Of a stretch of DNA of 64,000 nt, positions 1 through 11,626 are shown one piece after another. The position numbers and the translations under genes were made by a program. This stretch comes from Canna indica (Eukaryota > Streptophyta > Magnoliopsida > Zingiberales > Cannaceae): contig CP136891.1 in the NCBI GenBank assembly GCA_034359265.1, positions 59,868,001 to 59,932,000 on the forward strand. The letters run 5' to 3'. The notes under the pieces were generated by a model that made no database searches, was not told the DNA's origin, and worked only from the letters and a program-made list of their open reading frames with translations. Position 1 is the first letter of the stretch; the number at the start of each line of letters is the position of its first letter.

Positions 1-2
1 GA

Positions 3-869
3 AAAATCCTTGGGATGGAGATAAAGCGAGACCGTAAAGTAAGAAAGCTGTACCTGACACAAGAGAGTTATGTAAAACAGGTGGTTGAGCGCTTTGGTAT
101 GCAAGAAGCAAAATTCGTCAAGACACCTCTTGCCGCACACTTCAAATTGTCAGAATTACTATGCCCAAAAGATGAAAAAGAAAGAGTTAATATGTCACAG
201 GTACCCTATGCAAGTGCAGTTGGCAGTCTTATGTACGCCATGATCTGTACCCGCCCAGACATAGCACATGCAGTCAGTGTTGTCAGCCGATACATGGCAA
301 ATCCGGGAAAAGCACATTGGGAGGCAGTCAAATGGATCCTGCGCTACTTACATGGTACTTTTAAAACCAGTCTTGTTTTCGGTGGAACTAATGAATCATT
401 TGCAGGATACTCAGACTCGTACTATGCCGATGACCTTGATAAAAGGAGATCAATTACCGCCTACATCTTCACTATAGGTGAAACTGCAGTAAGTTGGAAA
501 GCTGGTCTACAATCTACTGTTGCCCTCTCTACCACTGAAGTGGAGTACATGGCTATTACAGAAGCAATTAAAGAAGCAATCTGGCTTGGGAACCTGATAA
601 AAGAATTAACTTCTCAAAATAGGGACATAGTCGTACATAGTGACAGTCAGAGTGCAATTCATTTGTCAAAAGATCAGATGTTTCATGAAAGGACGAAGCA
701 CATCAACGTCAGATTCCATATCATCAGGGATATAATTTCAAAAGGAGAAATAAGGCTTCAGAAAATTGACACGACTCACAATCCTGCAGATATGCTTACT
801 AAAGTACTACCAACGGCCAAATTTGAAAACTGCCTGAACTTGGTAAGATTGATTCATGGTGCGGGTTAG
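3..869 (+). CDS. copia polyprotein C-terminus: end of reverse transcriptase plus RNase H (partial)
   Basis: This is the tail of a copia polyprotein, which copies genomic RNA into DNA in virus-like particles. The frame is open from the window edge (KILGMEIKRD) to a TAG at 867-869, so the first ATG at 15 is not the true start. The reverse transcriptase thumb is seen as TRPDIAHAVSVVSRY and WILRYLHGT. RNase H follows: its acidic residues fall in GYSDSYY, TTEVEYMA and VHSDSQSA, and the closing TKHINVRFH and NPADMLTK motifs are present. The first RNase H motif reads YSDSYYADD, where copia elements usually have a tryptophan-alanine-glycine version, so activity may be weakened. Clade is uncertain; a Tork/Tnt1-like placement is a guess. 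Confidence 0.9.
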   Translation, partial: KILGMEIKRDRKVRKLYLTQESYVKQVVERFGMQEAKFVKTPLAAHFKLSELLCPKDEKERVNMSQVPYASAVGSLMYAMICTRPDIAHAVSVVSRYMANPGKAHWEAVKWILRYLHGTFKTSLVFGGTNESFAGYSDSYYADDLDKRRSITAYIFTIGETAVSWKAGLQSTVALSTTEVEYMAITEAIKEAIWLGNLIKELTSQNRDIVVHSDSQSAIHLSKDQMFHERTKHINVRFHIIRDIISKGEIRLQKIDTTHNPADMLTKVLPTAKFENCLNLVRLIHGAG

Positions 870-926
870 CCCTACAGGGCTCTTGGGAGAAGAGGAGAAT
901 GCTACACATTGAGCTTAAAATTCATC

Positions 927-938
927 AAAGGAGGAAAT
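927..938 (+). other. polypurine tract of copia element
   Basis: AAAGGAGGAAAT lies directly before the LTR start TGTGAGGG, the expected place and composition for the plus-strand DNA primer. Confidence 0.75.
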
Positions 939-1737
939 TGTGAGGGTTGATTCATTTTAAACCCAATATGAAATGGGCCAGCAAGAGAGAGAGAAAAAAA
1001 GAAAAAAGAAAGAAAAAAAAAGAGCTGCATCTGTTTTGGGCTTGGCCCGGCCCAGACGGGCCGAACATCCCTCCAGCCGCCAATTTTGACCGGTTCCTTG
1101 CATGGAACTCGGTCTATTTTTGACTGTTTCCAGCCAAAAGCTTATCCACCGCCTCAATTACTTGGTAAAAGAAATTATAGTAACCATCCGATTAAATCAG
1201 ACGAAGCAGCAAATTTTATGGAGATTTTTTCTCCACCAAATCAGGCATGAATCGATTCTCCTCCTCTATTATAAATAGGGGTCTAATATGCAGTTCCAAA
1301 TCATCTGATCATCCCAATAATTCTCAGAGCCTCCCATCTACTCCGTTTCTCAGACAGGATTCCTTTCTAGCGGCTCTCTTCCCCTTCACACCGTCTCAGG
1401 CAGAAGCAAGAAGATCAAGGACGCTGTATCCATAGTTTTCAGGCAAAAGCAGGAATCCAGATTTCGGGGTGCAGAAAAATATCCAAGAACAGACAATATT
1501 TTTCTTTACAGTTTATTAATCAATTGTATTCCACTCTTGTATTGGCTGTGTTTTCTCCTCCTTCTAATAAAATCAAGTGCCCTCTTCTCCCCGTGGAGTA
1601 GGCCCAGTACCCCGCCGAGCTGAACCACGTAAATTTGGTGTTTTTTGTGTTTTTTCTGGATTTACTCGTTTTGGTATTTTTTCTTTTGGCATTTGGATTT
1701 TTGGATCCTTGCAGGAAGACCCAATTTCTTCCTAACA
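939..1737 (+). repeat. copia 3' LTR (799 bp)
   Basis: The LTR starts TGTGAGGGTT right after the purine tract and ends CCTAACA, giving the TG...CA form with inverted ends TGT/ACA. It holds a pyrimidine-rich part, a TATA box and a T-rich 3' half. Exact ends are inferred from the tract and termini because the partner LTR is outside the window. Confidence 0.75.
1270..1277 (+). promoter_or_regulatory. TATA box inside copia LTR
   Basis: TATAAATA followed by GGGG lies about 330 bp into the LTR, a typical place for the retrotransposon promoter. Transcription would start roughly 30 bp downstream. Confidence 0.5.
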
Positions 1738-1954
1738 TAATATAGCAAGAACTCCACCATGAAAATTTAATATAAGAGCTCCACCATGAACACCAGAATT
1801 GTATTTGTCATTGAACCCCATTCCACTATTACACTGTCATTGCTCCACCGTGAGTATATGAATTTGTTGTGGCGAGAGTTCTCGATACGTATATTTATTA
1901 AATTAATGTTAATTATAAATATCGATTGGTAATAATAAATTTATTTTTTTGTAG

Positions 1955-2700
1955 GCTCATTATACATGGCCGGAGGACCAACCCCCTTTTGTAGAGAGTG
2001 CATGGGAGCATGTTGCCCGTGCTAGCTACAACGAGCTGCTTCAGCAGGCCTGTCAAATCGTAATGAGACAGTAGGCGGTCACACACATTGGGGAGACTCA
2101 GGGACACGGCTCCGGGTGGATTCCTAGACCTGTGTGGGACCAGTTCGTTGAGTAGTGGGACATGCCTGAGTCGTAGGAGGTCTCCCAGATTACGTCGAGA
2201 AATAGCATGTCCGGGGGGGATGGCACAGGGGCGCATCACACTGGTGGCTTCGTGTCTTTTGCAGTGCATGAGCGTCATATGGTATGTATAATTTTCTTAC
2301 TTTTAATTAAATTATATATTGTGTACAATGATAATAATATATTTGTTTTCTAATGTTAGGCGTGGGTGGCGAAGGAGCCATGTAAGGGCCACTTGGGGCA
2401 CCGACCCCTCCCATTGCGGGTGAGTGACCCTTGACATCCCAGACGCAAGACCAAAGTCGGATAACAGCCTTGGAGTACGAGCTTACACAGTAGAGACTGA
2501 CGATTGAGGAACAAAGACGGATGAATGATGAGTAGAGACAGATGATGAAGAACATGTCGGCCCTCCTCACTCAGATTGCATCTAACTCGAGCAATCATAT
2601 ATTGATGATGTCCCAGTCGTCCTCCTCCTCGACCATCATCTCCACCGCCGTCGCTGTCATATACCGAGTCGCTGTCAACTCCACCGCCTCCACCATCTCC
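1955..2700 (+). pseudogene. CACTA accessory protein fragment, Transposase_24 (Ptta/En/Spm) type
   Basis: Exon 1955-2281 follows an acceptor TTTTTTTGTAG and ends before a donor GTATGT. Its last part reads HTGGFVSFAVHERHM, the hallmark of the plant Ptta/En/Spm family (Pfam Transposase_24). A second exon starts after TAATGTTAG at 2360 and carries the GHLGHRPLP-like stretch seen again in the other CACTA copy. The first exon has stops and frameshifts upstream of the motif, so this is a relic. In CACTA elements this protein is thought to bind the subterminal repeats and assist the TNP2 transposase. Confidence 0.7.
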
Positions 2701-3059
2701 ACCGCAGTCGTGAGATTTTAGTTTACTGTATTTTTATTATATTTTGATACTTGTTAGCCTCCGTTTGAGGCTTAGATACTTGATAGATGTTTATATACTT
2801 TGCATTTGATACTTTGATACTTGTTTGCCTCCGTTTGAGGCTTATAGTTGTTTATATACTTGATAGTTGTATATATACTTTTAGTTTTGATATTTGGTAT
2901 TTGTTTGCCTCCATTTCAGACTTAGATTGATGATATTTAAGTAAAACTTGTATGATTGGTTGTAAATGTATGTGTATGATGTTTTGTGGTTGTAAATTGT
3001 GATTGTATCGTATAAATATTGGTGTATACAAGAATTTCTAAAATTTTAATTTTTTTTAG

Positions 3060-3453
3060 TTACAAGATATAACTTCAGCCATGGCTTACCCACAGCTTTC
3101 CCACGGATGACTGTCACTAGGCTGTGGATGAAAGCGTATCATAACTAGTTGATGGCCTGGGCAGCACCAAATATCACAGTTGCTAATAATATCATCGATG
3201 GCTTCGAGCCGTGACTGATAGTTTAATTTCAGCGATAGCCGCCCCTCGCCGTCACTGATGTGTTTAAATCAGCGACAACGAGCACGACTGTCACTGATTA
3301 TTACTTGGGACGGTCACCCTCAACCGTCATAAAATATCTGAGACGCACACATAAGCGATGACTTTTTACCATGACCCACGCCGTCTGTGATAGTCTTCAC
3401 CGACAATTCAACAACGGTACGAGTCATCAGTGACAGTGACTATTCTAGTAGTG
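3060..3453 (+). repeat. CACTA subterminal repeat zone
   Basis: Short motifs of the form GTCACTGAT, CAGCGACAACG and ATCAGTGACAG recur in both orientations up to the terminus. Such motifs bind the accessory transposase in En/Spm-type elements. Confidence 0.65.
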
Positions 3454-4029
3454 CGAGTGGCATTGATTGGAGGGCTATTCCCAATCGGAGTGGGCACCGG
3501 AACTGGTAGGCCATCCTAGTTCAAAGGGCCCGGGCGGGAAGCTCGCTAGATAGAGGTTCTAGTAATCGACTCGTGTGCTTACATGTTTCGGCTGGTATGG
3601 GCCGAGTGGTTATGGTGATTCTGAGCACGATTTTATGGACTAATGCATTTATCTTACATGTTATTATATTTCAGCACTTCCATAATTATAATTTATGCCT
3701 TATTATGTTTATGTTCGGGGAAATTTATAGAGGGCTCGGGTAGAGCCACTCATTGAGTTCCTCTGGAACTCACCACTTTAATTTCGAGTCGTAGTCGGGT
3801 AGTTGAGTTGTTTATTTTCATGCATATGGAGTTGTATTTTCATATATTGTGAACCTCTTAGAGTCTATTATCGTACTTTGGATTATTTATACCTATGCAT
3901 TTTGAATTCTTAATTATTATTATTTCCATTGTGTCATTATATCTGCATGGTATGTGTCTTCATTGGTAGGCTTCGGAGTACAACCGCATACTTGGCCGGT
4001 CACGCGACCTTGTACATCGGGGCGTGACA
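3454..4029 (+). repeat. Ty3/gypsy LTR, 3' part
   Basis: It begins in mid-LTR at the CACTA border (GAGTGGCATTGATTGGAGGG, also seen near 4171 and 50310) and ends GGCCGGTCACGCGACC...GGGGCGTGACA. The same closing signature ends LTRs at 5498, 18841, 25470 and 51087. No primer-binding site follows, so this is a solo or truncated LTR. It appears to be inserted in the LTR that resumes at 4030. Confidence 0.7.
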
Positions 4030-5498
4030 ATTTCCTTATGCTTGTGATGGTGCTTGTGCTTGGAGTATGGCCGAGCTGAGAAGCACTTTAGCAGGTGCAG
4101 CTATCGCCCGACTCAGCGAGTGGATTATGGACCAGGGAAGCTCGTTAGCGAGCCACACTAACGATCGACCCAGGGAGTGGCATTGGTTGGAGGGCCTTTC
4201 CCAACCAGAGGAGGGTTACCAGGGCTAGTTGGTCATCCTAGCTCAGAGGGCCCGGAGCGAAAAGCTCGCTAGGCGGTGTCCTAGTGACCGCAGATTGTTT
4301 AAATGCTATGTTATGATATGGTCTGTGTGGGCCGATGTATTTGTTTATATGCACTATGGTGATATGGTTGATGTAGGCCGATGTGATTAGATGTAAGGAG
4401 GTGCACTAGATGGTTGCTTAGATGCTATGATATGATATGGCCGGTGTATGCCGGGGTGGTTAGATGGGCGAGGACGCACTTGATGGATGATTATTATTCA
4501 TGTATATTATCATGAGAATTTGATATTATGTGTATTAGATGTTAATAAAGACTTATATGTAACAAGTCATTAGCTCATTTGTCCTTTATCTGCATTTTTA
4601 CATTTGTACCCCTATTTCTAGAACATTCCTTTCTGTTATCTCTTTACGTTGACTGTGGTCGTATAGTGATTTGTATAGGGAAAACAACACACACTATAAA
4701 TACTGTAATAGTGTGTGCAGTTCTATGTATTTTTTTTGCTTTGATATGTTTCTAAGAGTGTTTTCAATATATCGTGAGTTCTGAAGTTTTCTTTGAATGT
4801 GTGAGATCTCTTTTTTGTATTCAACGATTCTGTGACTTCATTTGGTATCAGAGCCAAACCTATGGTTGAGAGTGGGCCACCTGAAGAACTTCACGCTCTA
4901 GATGTAGATCCTGGGTGTGAGGGGTGTGTGTTAAAGTCCCACATTGGTTGAGGTTGAGGTTGAGGTTGTGGTCTAGATAGCCTTTAAATACATTTGACAA
5001 TCCTCCCCTCATGAGCTAGCTTTTGGGATGGAGTTAGGTCCAAGTCCTATTTTCTAACAATGTGCACATATAATAATGTTGTATATTTGGGGTTATCACA
5101 TGTGTTGGCTTGGCGAGGGATTGATTCAAGTCACTCACTGAGTTCGTTTGAACTAACCCCTCTCTCTATTGTTGTTTCGTATATCCTGACCAGTAGAGGT
5201 ATAGTGTACCCATGTTGCGTGGCTGGGGTTGTAAGCTCAGGTAGTGGATCTCGTGACGTGTCAAGTCGTAGTCAAGTTGTTGGAGTTACTTATGCATATG
5301 GTCATGTGTTAGTTGTAGACATGGATTGTACACACTATTGATATTCATACTTCAGTTGAAGCATATATCTCATACTTTTTTTTGTATCTACATGGATGTG
5401 TTTATTTATTCCGTATTTGGTTTGCATGAGTTGGTAGATTTCGAAATACAGACACGTATTCTGGCCGATCACGTGACCCTGAATTTTTGGGCGTGACA
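4030..5498 (+). repeat. Ty3/gypsy LTR fragment, interrupted at 4540-5059
   Basis: Sequence 4030-4537 matches 50150-50650 (shared GCTTGTGCTTGGAGTATGGCC) and 5060-5498 matches 50655-51087 (shared GTGGCTGGGGTT, GGATCTCGTGACGTG). The two parts are one LTR split by a small retroelement. It ends GGGCGTGACA with no primer site after it. Confidence 0.75.
4540..5059 (+). mobile_element. small TRIM-like retroelement with unlike ends
   Basis: 4540-4840 has LTR features: TGTTAATAAAG start, TATAAATA at about 4695, and end ACTTCA. A primer site TGGTATCAGAGCC follows at 4843-4855. After only about 70 bp a purine-rich GGGTGTGAGGGG leads to a second terminal segment, 4929-5059, running TGTTAAAGTCCC...CTAACA (131 bp). 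That short segment with its primer site and minimal interior is typical of TRIM elements, but the two terminal segments are not alike, so the unit looks chimeric. It interrupts a gypsy LTR. Confidence 0.55.
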
Positions 5499-7117
5499 TT
5501 GTTTCTCCATCTTCTTTCGCTCCTCTTCCGTCTTCCTTTTTCTTCTTCTAGGTTTTCTTCTATCTTCTTTTTAATTTCCTCATCCAACTTCTTACTAAAT
5601 CCCTCTTCCTTCTTTTTTTACAATTGTAAAGCTGAAATAAGATTCACCACATTCTTATCCTCTCAAAGATCATGCCTACGTAACAATGTTAGGAATGGAA
5701 GTTGACATTATTCATGCATTCAAAAGAAAAAAAAGAAGAGAACTCATACTTGCGTGTCAAGTTGCCTTGCCAAGGGAACAGTGCTCTTCTTGTATAGGAG
5801 GATCAGTATCAAGCTCGAACAAACAAGGGACACACATGGGATGCCAAGTCATCATGGCTTGCCTAAAAGGTGCATTCAGCATGAGTGAAGAAGTTTCTTA
5901 TAAAAATAAAATTATAGAATTAAATCACTACCGAACGTGTACGAAAAGGAAAATTCACATATAGTGAGAGACAACTATTACCTTGCACCACACACAGTCT
6001 AAGAAAACCAAATTATACGATAAGAACCTAAGGAACGATTCATATATCGATCTTAGTTGTCCATGCATGTTGTATTTGTACTGTAGACTTTTCAAATTCT
6101 TGATTAGCGAAGGAGCATAAGCTAATTTGGTGACATGAAATCCTCGTGATACAACAATTAATCTAATCTAGCTACTAATATTAGACTAGGATCAACGTGA
6201 CTAGGATCAATGCTCAATACTTCAAATTTATATAAAATCATATAAAGCCATCAACAAAGTCAATACTCAATGCAGAAGTAATACATGAATGGCATTCTTC
6301 ATTGCATCTGGAGTAATATTCAAGTAAATATCTTATTTATGTGAATGGAGTTATACTCTTATTTATAGTTGTATAGATTCTGGAAGTTGTCTTCCAGTAT
6401 GGTTTTAAAGCTTAAAAAGGATGACAAACATGATTCCACCTTGGTTAACAGAATTAGCACTTAACCTTCACTTAGTTTATGGCCTATGGGATCTAAAGAA
6501 TATAACATGAGCGATAAAGCATGAAACATCAGAAACCATAAGACACCTCAGTGCCTAATTATAAGATTAACCATATTTATGTTGTTGAGCATCTAATATA
6601 CCTATAATTATGACCAGTACTTGCCTTAGAGTTTTAGGTTGCTCGATCTACTGCTATACTTGTCAATCTTCCAATACAACTATCTGCTGTAGGAAAAGGG
6701 AAGGTCTTCTTTGAGTGTCTTAGAGTTTTTAGGGATGGTCAATCTTCCAATACTATCTGCTGTAGGGAAAGGGAAAGTCTGCTTTGAGTGCTAGAACAGT
6801 TTGAATCCCATCAGCCTTCATTGTATCTAGAGCATTGTCAATCTTCATTAATATTGTATGTAAAATACTTCTAGTTAATCAAACAACAAGTTATGTGGTA
6901 CGGCAGTGGGTATCGAGCGAGCAAAGATGGGGAGGCGATGCGGGAGGCGACGACACGTGGATCCGGACTATTGTACGATGTTGTAATAGCAATGCGAGAG
7001 GCGATTCCCGCTCTGGCTGTCGAGCATACAAGGTGGCGGCGGGGAAGAGGAAAGGGAGCTGCTACGTGAATAGGGGGGAGGCATGTCCGCCGCAGACAAT
7101 CGGAGGTTGTGTGGTGG
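5499..7117. other. no gene recognised; one short tandem duplication
   Basis: AT-rich DNA with a pyrimidine-rich start. A roughly 76-bp unit beginning GTCAATCTTCCAATAC is repeated at 6662 and 6738. Open frames here are short and match nothing I recognise. From about 6890 the base composition turns GC-rich (GGAGGCGATGCGGGAGGCG); together with 26917-27469 this may be the interior of an older CACTA element interrupted at 7118. Confidence 0.5.
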
Positions 7118-8115
7118 CACTACAAGAAATTTGGCTTTTAGTGACGAGATTTGATGGGGGCCGCGCATCGACCCTCACTAAATCCACCTATTTATGGGGG
7201 TCGCTAGTCAACCCTCATGAAAACCCATCAATAAAAGAACACTTTTGTGAGAGTCGGATATGACCCTCACTAAAAAGTATATATAGTGAGGAAAACACCA
7301 TGACCCTCACCAAAACCCGTCAATAAAAATAAAATATTTTGTGTGGATCGAATATGACCCTCACTAAAAAGTATATATTGCGAAGATAACATCTTGGCCC
7401 TCACGAAATCCTGCATTTTGTGAGATTTGAATATGACCCTCACTGAAAAGTATATATTGTGAGGATATCGTGACCCTCACGAAATCCTCCACGTAGTGAG
7501 GGTCTAATATGACCTTCACTAAAAAGTATATTTTGTGAGGATAACATCATGACCCTCACTAAAAAATATATTTTGTGAGGACATTGTGACCCTCACGAAA
7601 TCCTGCATTTAGTGAGGATCTAATATGACCCTCACTAAAAAGTATATTTTGTGAGAGCAACATCATGACTCCCACGAAATCTTGCATTTTGTTAGGGTCA
7701 AGTATGACCCTCACAAAAAAAAAAATTTACGAGGACATCGTGACTCTCACGAAATCCTACATTTAGTAAGGGTCTAATATGACTCTTACTAAAAAGTATA
7801 TTTTGTGATGACAATATGGTAACCCTTACCAATTTCTACCTCTCACTTCTAAGTATAAAAATAAATAAAAATTAATTTAAAAATAAAAATAAATTTAGAC
7901 AATTAAATAATTGATTCAATATATTTAAAAAATCTAAAATATTATTAAGTAAAAAAATAAAATAGTTAAAATTCTCACGCCTCACACCTCAAAATTATTT
8001 ACTTAATAAAATTATTATTAAATAAATAATAATTTAATAATAAAATTATTAACACTACAAAATAATAATAATTGATTAAATATATTTTAAAATCTGAAAT
8101 AAAATTTGCCTTTAA
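7118..8115 (+). repeat. left arm of CACTA element: terminal repeat and subterminal array
   Basis: The motif pair TGACCCTCACTAAAAAGTATAT and TTTTGTGAGG alternates about ten times from 7160 to 7850, followed by AT-rich DNA. The whole arm is closely repeated in inverted orientation at 27470-28485, including the AT-rich part. Confidence 0.75.
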
Positions 8116-8285
8116 TACTATATTTACATTTTGTGAGGGTAAAAAATGACTTCTAACCCTCATCATATATGGCCTCAATTAATGTAATTGCAGTAGCTTC
8201 GGACTTGATGTGGTTCCTTGCTTTGCTCTATATAGTAGCTTCCAGTGGCTTTTCCATATGCATAATGTATCATTCTTGTGCGATA

Positions 8286-8460
8286 CACTACAACAAAAAT
8301 CTTCATTAGAGGCAAATTCTCATAAACCATTTATTTTTTGTCTCTAAATCTTATATTTAGAGGCAAACAAAGAAAATTGTCTCTAACATTATATTTATAA
8401 TAAATATTTATTTATACGGTTAAAACTAATTAAGTACCTTAAGATTTAAAAAAATAATAA
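8286..8460 (+). repeat. left end of another CACTA-type element
   Basis: CACTACAACAAAAATC starts a new terminus, followed by inverted TTAGAGGCAAA and TTTGTCTCTAA subterminal motifs. The bases before it are ATA. No matching TTTTTGTTGTAGTG end is present. ATA also follows the end at 15966, but the subterminal motifs differ and ATA lies in an AT run, so pairing is weak. Confidence 0.5.
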
Positions 8461-8690
8461 ATATTCCTCGATTCCCTCGTGGTTTTCCCTAATCTCGCGC
8501 CTCTCCTACCTCTCCACATTCTTTTTCCTAATCATGCGCCTCTCGTACCTCTCTACGCCTCTTTTGCAATCGCCTTCTCTCCCGCGCCGCTTCCCATCTC
8601 TACCCCCTCCATCAATTGTCGTCATGTCCCGCTAGCTCGTGCAATCGCCGGAATGCGCTCACTGACATGGCCATCAGCACCCTATATCCC

Positions 8691-9771
8691 GCCGCGTCAC
8701 GTTGGGGTTTGCTTTCTACATGTTCTTTGTTCCTTTTGTCGGAAAGAAGCTGTTTCAGTACGTGTTAATGACGCTCTACACTCCATTGGTAAGCCATTCT
8801 ACCAAGCATACCATATAGCGTTTCTTCCTTTTATTTTCTCGTTTCTTTATAGATCTCTCAACTTTTTCATTTCTCTGAGCGTTTTTCATTTCTCTAAGCG
8901 GTTCTTGGTGTCTTAGTGCTACCAATTTTTCATTTTTCCAATTAGTTGTAGCACAATGTTGATCTTCATTTGTTTTACGATTTCTTGAACTATTCCTTGG
9001 TCCATTCATGAATATGTGAAATGGATCAGGATTCTCGGAATCTGGAATGTCAATTCACTTCTCATAATTAAGTTTATCACCTTGATGTGTAACCTACAAC
9101 CATTCATTTGACAGAAATGTGATCGTAATAGAAACATTTTCAATGAGGCATAAAAGATAAAATGTTCTTTTATTTGGCATGATGGTTATTTAAGGATCTC
9201 ACTATTTTCTATAAACTATTTTGTCAGATTGATCAATTCTCTCATTCTTGTTTCTCATGGCATTCAGTAATTTGGGGGTTAACCTAGTGTCTACTTGAAA
9301 TCCTATTAGCATTAGCCATCAGTTGAATTTAATTTTGCAACCAGGTACTTAGTCTATGGAAATTTCTTATAATGTTCATGAACAAAATCAAGCTACTTTT
9401 AATAAATCCATACCAGAATGAACACTTCATGATCCTCAAAGCAATCACAGTGGTTCTATTTCAACAAAAGTTACCAATCCTTATAGATGTTGATAAGTAT
9501 TTGACTTCAAGTGATTTTTTTCAGTATTTGATTTCATAGACTGATAGAGGTGCTACATAATTTTTGGTGTTTCTTTTCAGGTTACATGTGTATTCTGCTT
9601 ATATGCATGGTGCGTGGCAACAGATCTTGGTGACCCTGGTATTTTTAAATCTTAGGAGTATTTTAACATAGAGGTTTACAAAAACCAATTTTTTTCCAAA
9701 GAGCCTAAGCTAGAAGGTTCAACTAAGGAACTAAATGCTGAAACAACTGCGACAAAGCAACTTGAAAGGGA
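8691..9771 (+). pseudogene. DHHC protein S-acyltransferase (PAT) gene fragment, two exons
   Basis: Exon one (about 8691-8788) reads LGFAFYMFFVPFVGKKLFQY then VLMTLYTPL, a first transmembrane helix and loop like the N-terminus of plant DHHC palmitoyltransferases. It ends at a GT donor at 8789. Exon two begins after TTCTTTTCAG at 9581 and, in phase, reads VTCVFCLYAWCVATDLGDPG, a second transmembrane helix followed by the DPG motif that lies just after it in this family. A TAG follows GIFKS; the frame then continues for about 40 codons. The catalytic DHHC cysteine-rich domain is absent, so no acyltransferase activity is possible. The intron is retained, which points to DNA-level capture. Confidence 0.75.
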
Positions 9772-11078
9772 GTATGAATTCATAGCTTTAATTCTTGTCA
9801 GTTTTAGATATTTTACTGGGTGGTAAAGTATTTGAATTGTAAATTACTTAGTTATTAGTAGATCTAATGTTAGGTTATTGGAAAACAAATAGCCTAACTT
9901 TTTGCTGGGTTCAAGGATGAATAATTGGGTTCGAGGATGGTAAAGTATTTCAATTGGGTTCAAGGATGAATAATTAAACTTTTTGCTGAAAAGAGTTTAA
10001 TTAGATTAATAACAGGCGCTTAGGAAGGACATCATTTATTAGTTTTCTTTTCATTTTTTCTCCGCCTCATCTTCTTCGTTTTCCAACTTGGCAACTTTTC
10101 CCGCACCTGACCTTTTCATCTCCTTCCCATCCAAATACCCGCACATGCCATCACCTTCTCATCCCACGTCATTCTCCTCCGGAAACCCTAAACTATTTTT
10201 CTCAAATTGTTAGAATTTGTCAAATACCACTTAATTAAATTCTTAGGATTTCCTTGACTTGTATTTTTTGGTTTTGAGTGCTGGTGGATCTAACTGTTTC
10301 TCAATCAAAATAAAATAAGAGGAAAACATAGATACATGTTTTTAGGAACTTATTCTGTTGTGGTTTTGAGTACTGGTGGATCTAATTGTGTTTTAGAAAA
10401 GGATTTTCCTTAAGTTAAGATCTGTCACTTGAACTTAGGCCAGTCTAGTTTGCAACATCCATAAGGTTTTGATAAGTGGTCATCCTATTAGACTTAAAAC
10501 TGCACCAGAGATTATAAGGCTTCTAACTTAGAACTGCTTTTAGTGGTAGTGCTAGACTTGCATGTGGATTCGAGATTTCCAAGTAACATGGATATTGTAG
10601 ATGCCAATTTTGATTTATAAACATATCCTCAATCAATTTTAGGGATATATTACAAATTCTTAGACTGTCAGATAAAAAAGAGTATTGTTTAGCAGCAGAA
10701 GATTGAATCAAAAATTTGTTGGCAAAATAGTTGCATGCATATTGACTAGAAGTATTGTTGGCAGAGCACATCAGGACCTTTGTCGGCCTTTAGGGCAAAA
10801 TGCATAGGGAGGCTAGTATGATTTATGCTGAAAACTTTTGGTCTAGTATGATAATACTGATCAGATGTATGTGTCCCAGTATCTGCCATGCTTAGCAAGT
10901 AAAGGAATAACATGTAAAGTAATATTCAAATGTATGTGTCCCAGTATCTGCCATGATCAGACACCCATCTACTTAGCAAGTAAAGGAATAGCATGATGCG
11001 TGGACACCCATCTGCTAAGCACTAAAGGAATAGCGTGATGCGTTGCACATCTTGCTTGCTCATGAGCTTGTACCATGT
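9772..11078. other. no gene recognised within the CACTA element
   Basis: AT-rich DNA with small direct repeats (GGGTTCAAGGATGAATAATT at about 9908 and 9957; GTATGTGTCCCAGTATCTGCC at 10867 and 10932). A pyrimidine-rich stretch at 10040-10200 ending GGAAACCCTAAACT looks like a plant 5' untranslated leader, perhaps another captured scrap. Confidence 0.4.
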
Positions 11079-11255
11079 GTTACCTTCTCCAAAGAGTAAT
11101 TTTCATATTGGCAATTTCATAATTTGTCAAAATTGACAACCTTTCTTACATTGTTACCTTCTCCAAAGAGTACTTTTCATATTGGCAATTTCATAATTTC
11201 ACTGAATTGACAACCTTTCTTACATTGTTACCTTCTCCAAAGAGTACTTTTCATG
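11079..11255 (+). repeat. 74-bp tandem repeat, about 2.4 copies
   Basis: TACCTTCTCCAAAGAGTA begins at 11081, 11155 and 11229, and the intervening DNA is nearly identical in the two full units. Confidence 0.85.
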
Positions 11256-11626
11256 CTTCAGTTTGAATATGGCATATTTCACTTTGGGATGGAATCATAC
11301 AATCAAAAGAGCATGCAGTGTTTTGGATTCACACCACAAACAAGTACCGATTTATTGACCAGGTAAGGATAATTGATTCTTTTGCCTTATGGTATAACAT
11401 TTTAAGTCTATTATTTCATTCTCTTATAACATTCTTTGGTTCACTACTATGGCTTCTACTAGTGATTAATTTTATGGTGCCTACATTTCGTTCTATATCA
11501 CCGTTGGAAGTGAATCTATGATGTTATAGATTTTATTAAGTTGTCAAAGCATATTTTGTCATATGGATATGTGTGTGGTTTGGTTTCTTAATTTTAAGAC
11601 TTTTCTTTCTCTTTTTATTTACACAG

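Larger units (their letters stand above)
1..1742 (+). mobile_element. Ty1/copia retrotransposon, 3' part, cut by the window edge
   Basis: The window opens inside the reverse transcriptase of a copia element and continues through RNase H, a purine-rich tract and a complete 3' LTR ending at 1737. The 5' LTR, gag, protease and integrase lie outside the window, so the target duplication cannot be checked. The DNA just beyond the LTR belongs to a CACTA transposon, so this element probably inserted into that transposon. The RNase H frame has no stop, which suggests a fairly young copy. Confidence 0.9.
1743..3453 (+). mobile_element. CACTA transposon, right part only
   Basis: The right end reads TATTCTAGTAGTG, the inverse of a CACTACTAGAATA terminus. 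Inside it lies a subterminal zone of short GC-rich motifs and exons of the second CACTA gene. Related exons occur in the element at 43705-49020 (shared stretch CCACTTGGGGCACC at about 2389 and 48000). The left part is missing and replaced by the copia element. The DNA after the end is gypsy LTR sequence, so the insertion target was an LTR. Confidence 0.75.

Noticed and set aside
7160..7850. CRISPR-like or satellite array
   Set aside because: Units vary in length and alternate in orientation next to a CACTA terminus, so they are subterminal repeats.
11318..11521. Small hydrophobic protein gene upstream of the PLD exons
   Set aside because: AT-rich chance frame covering an intron-like stretch, with no recognisable motif.
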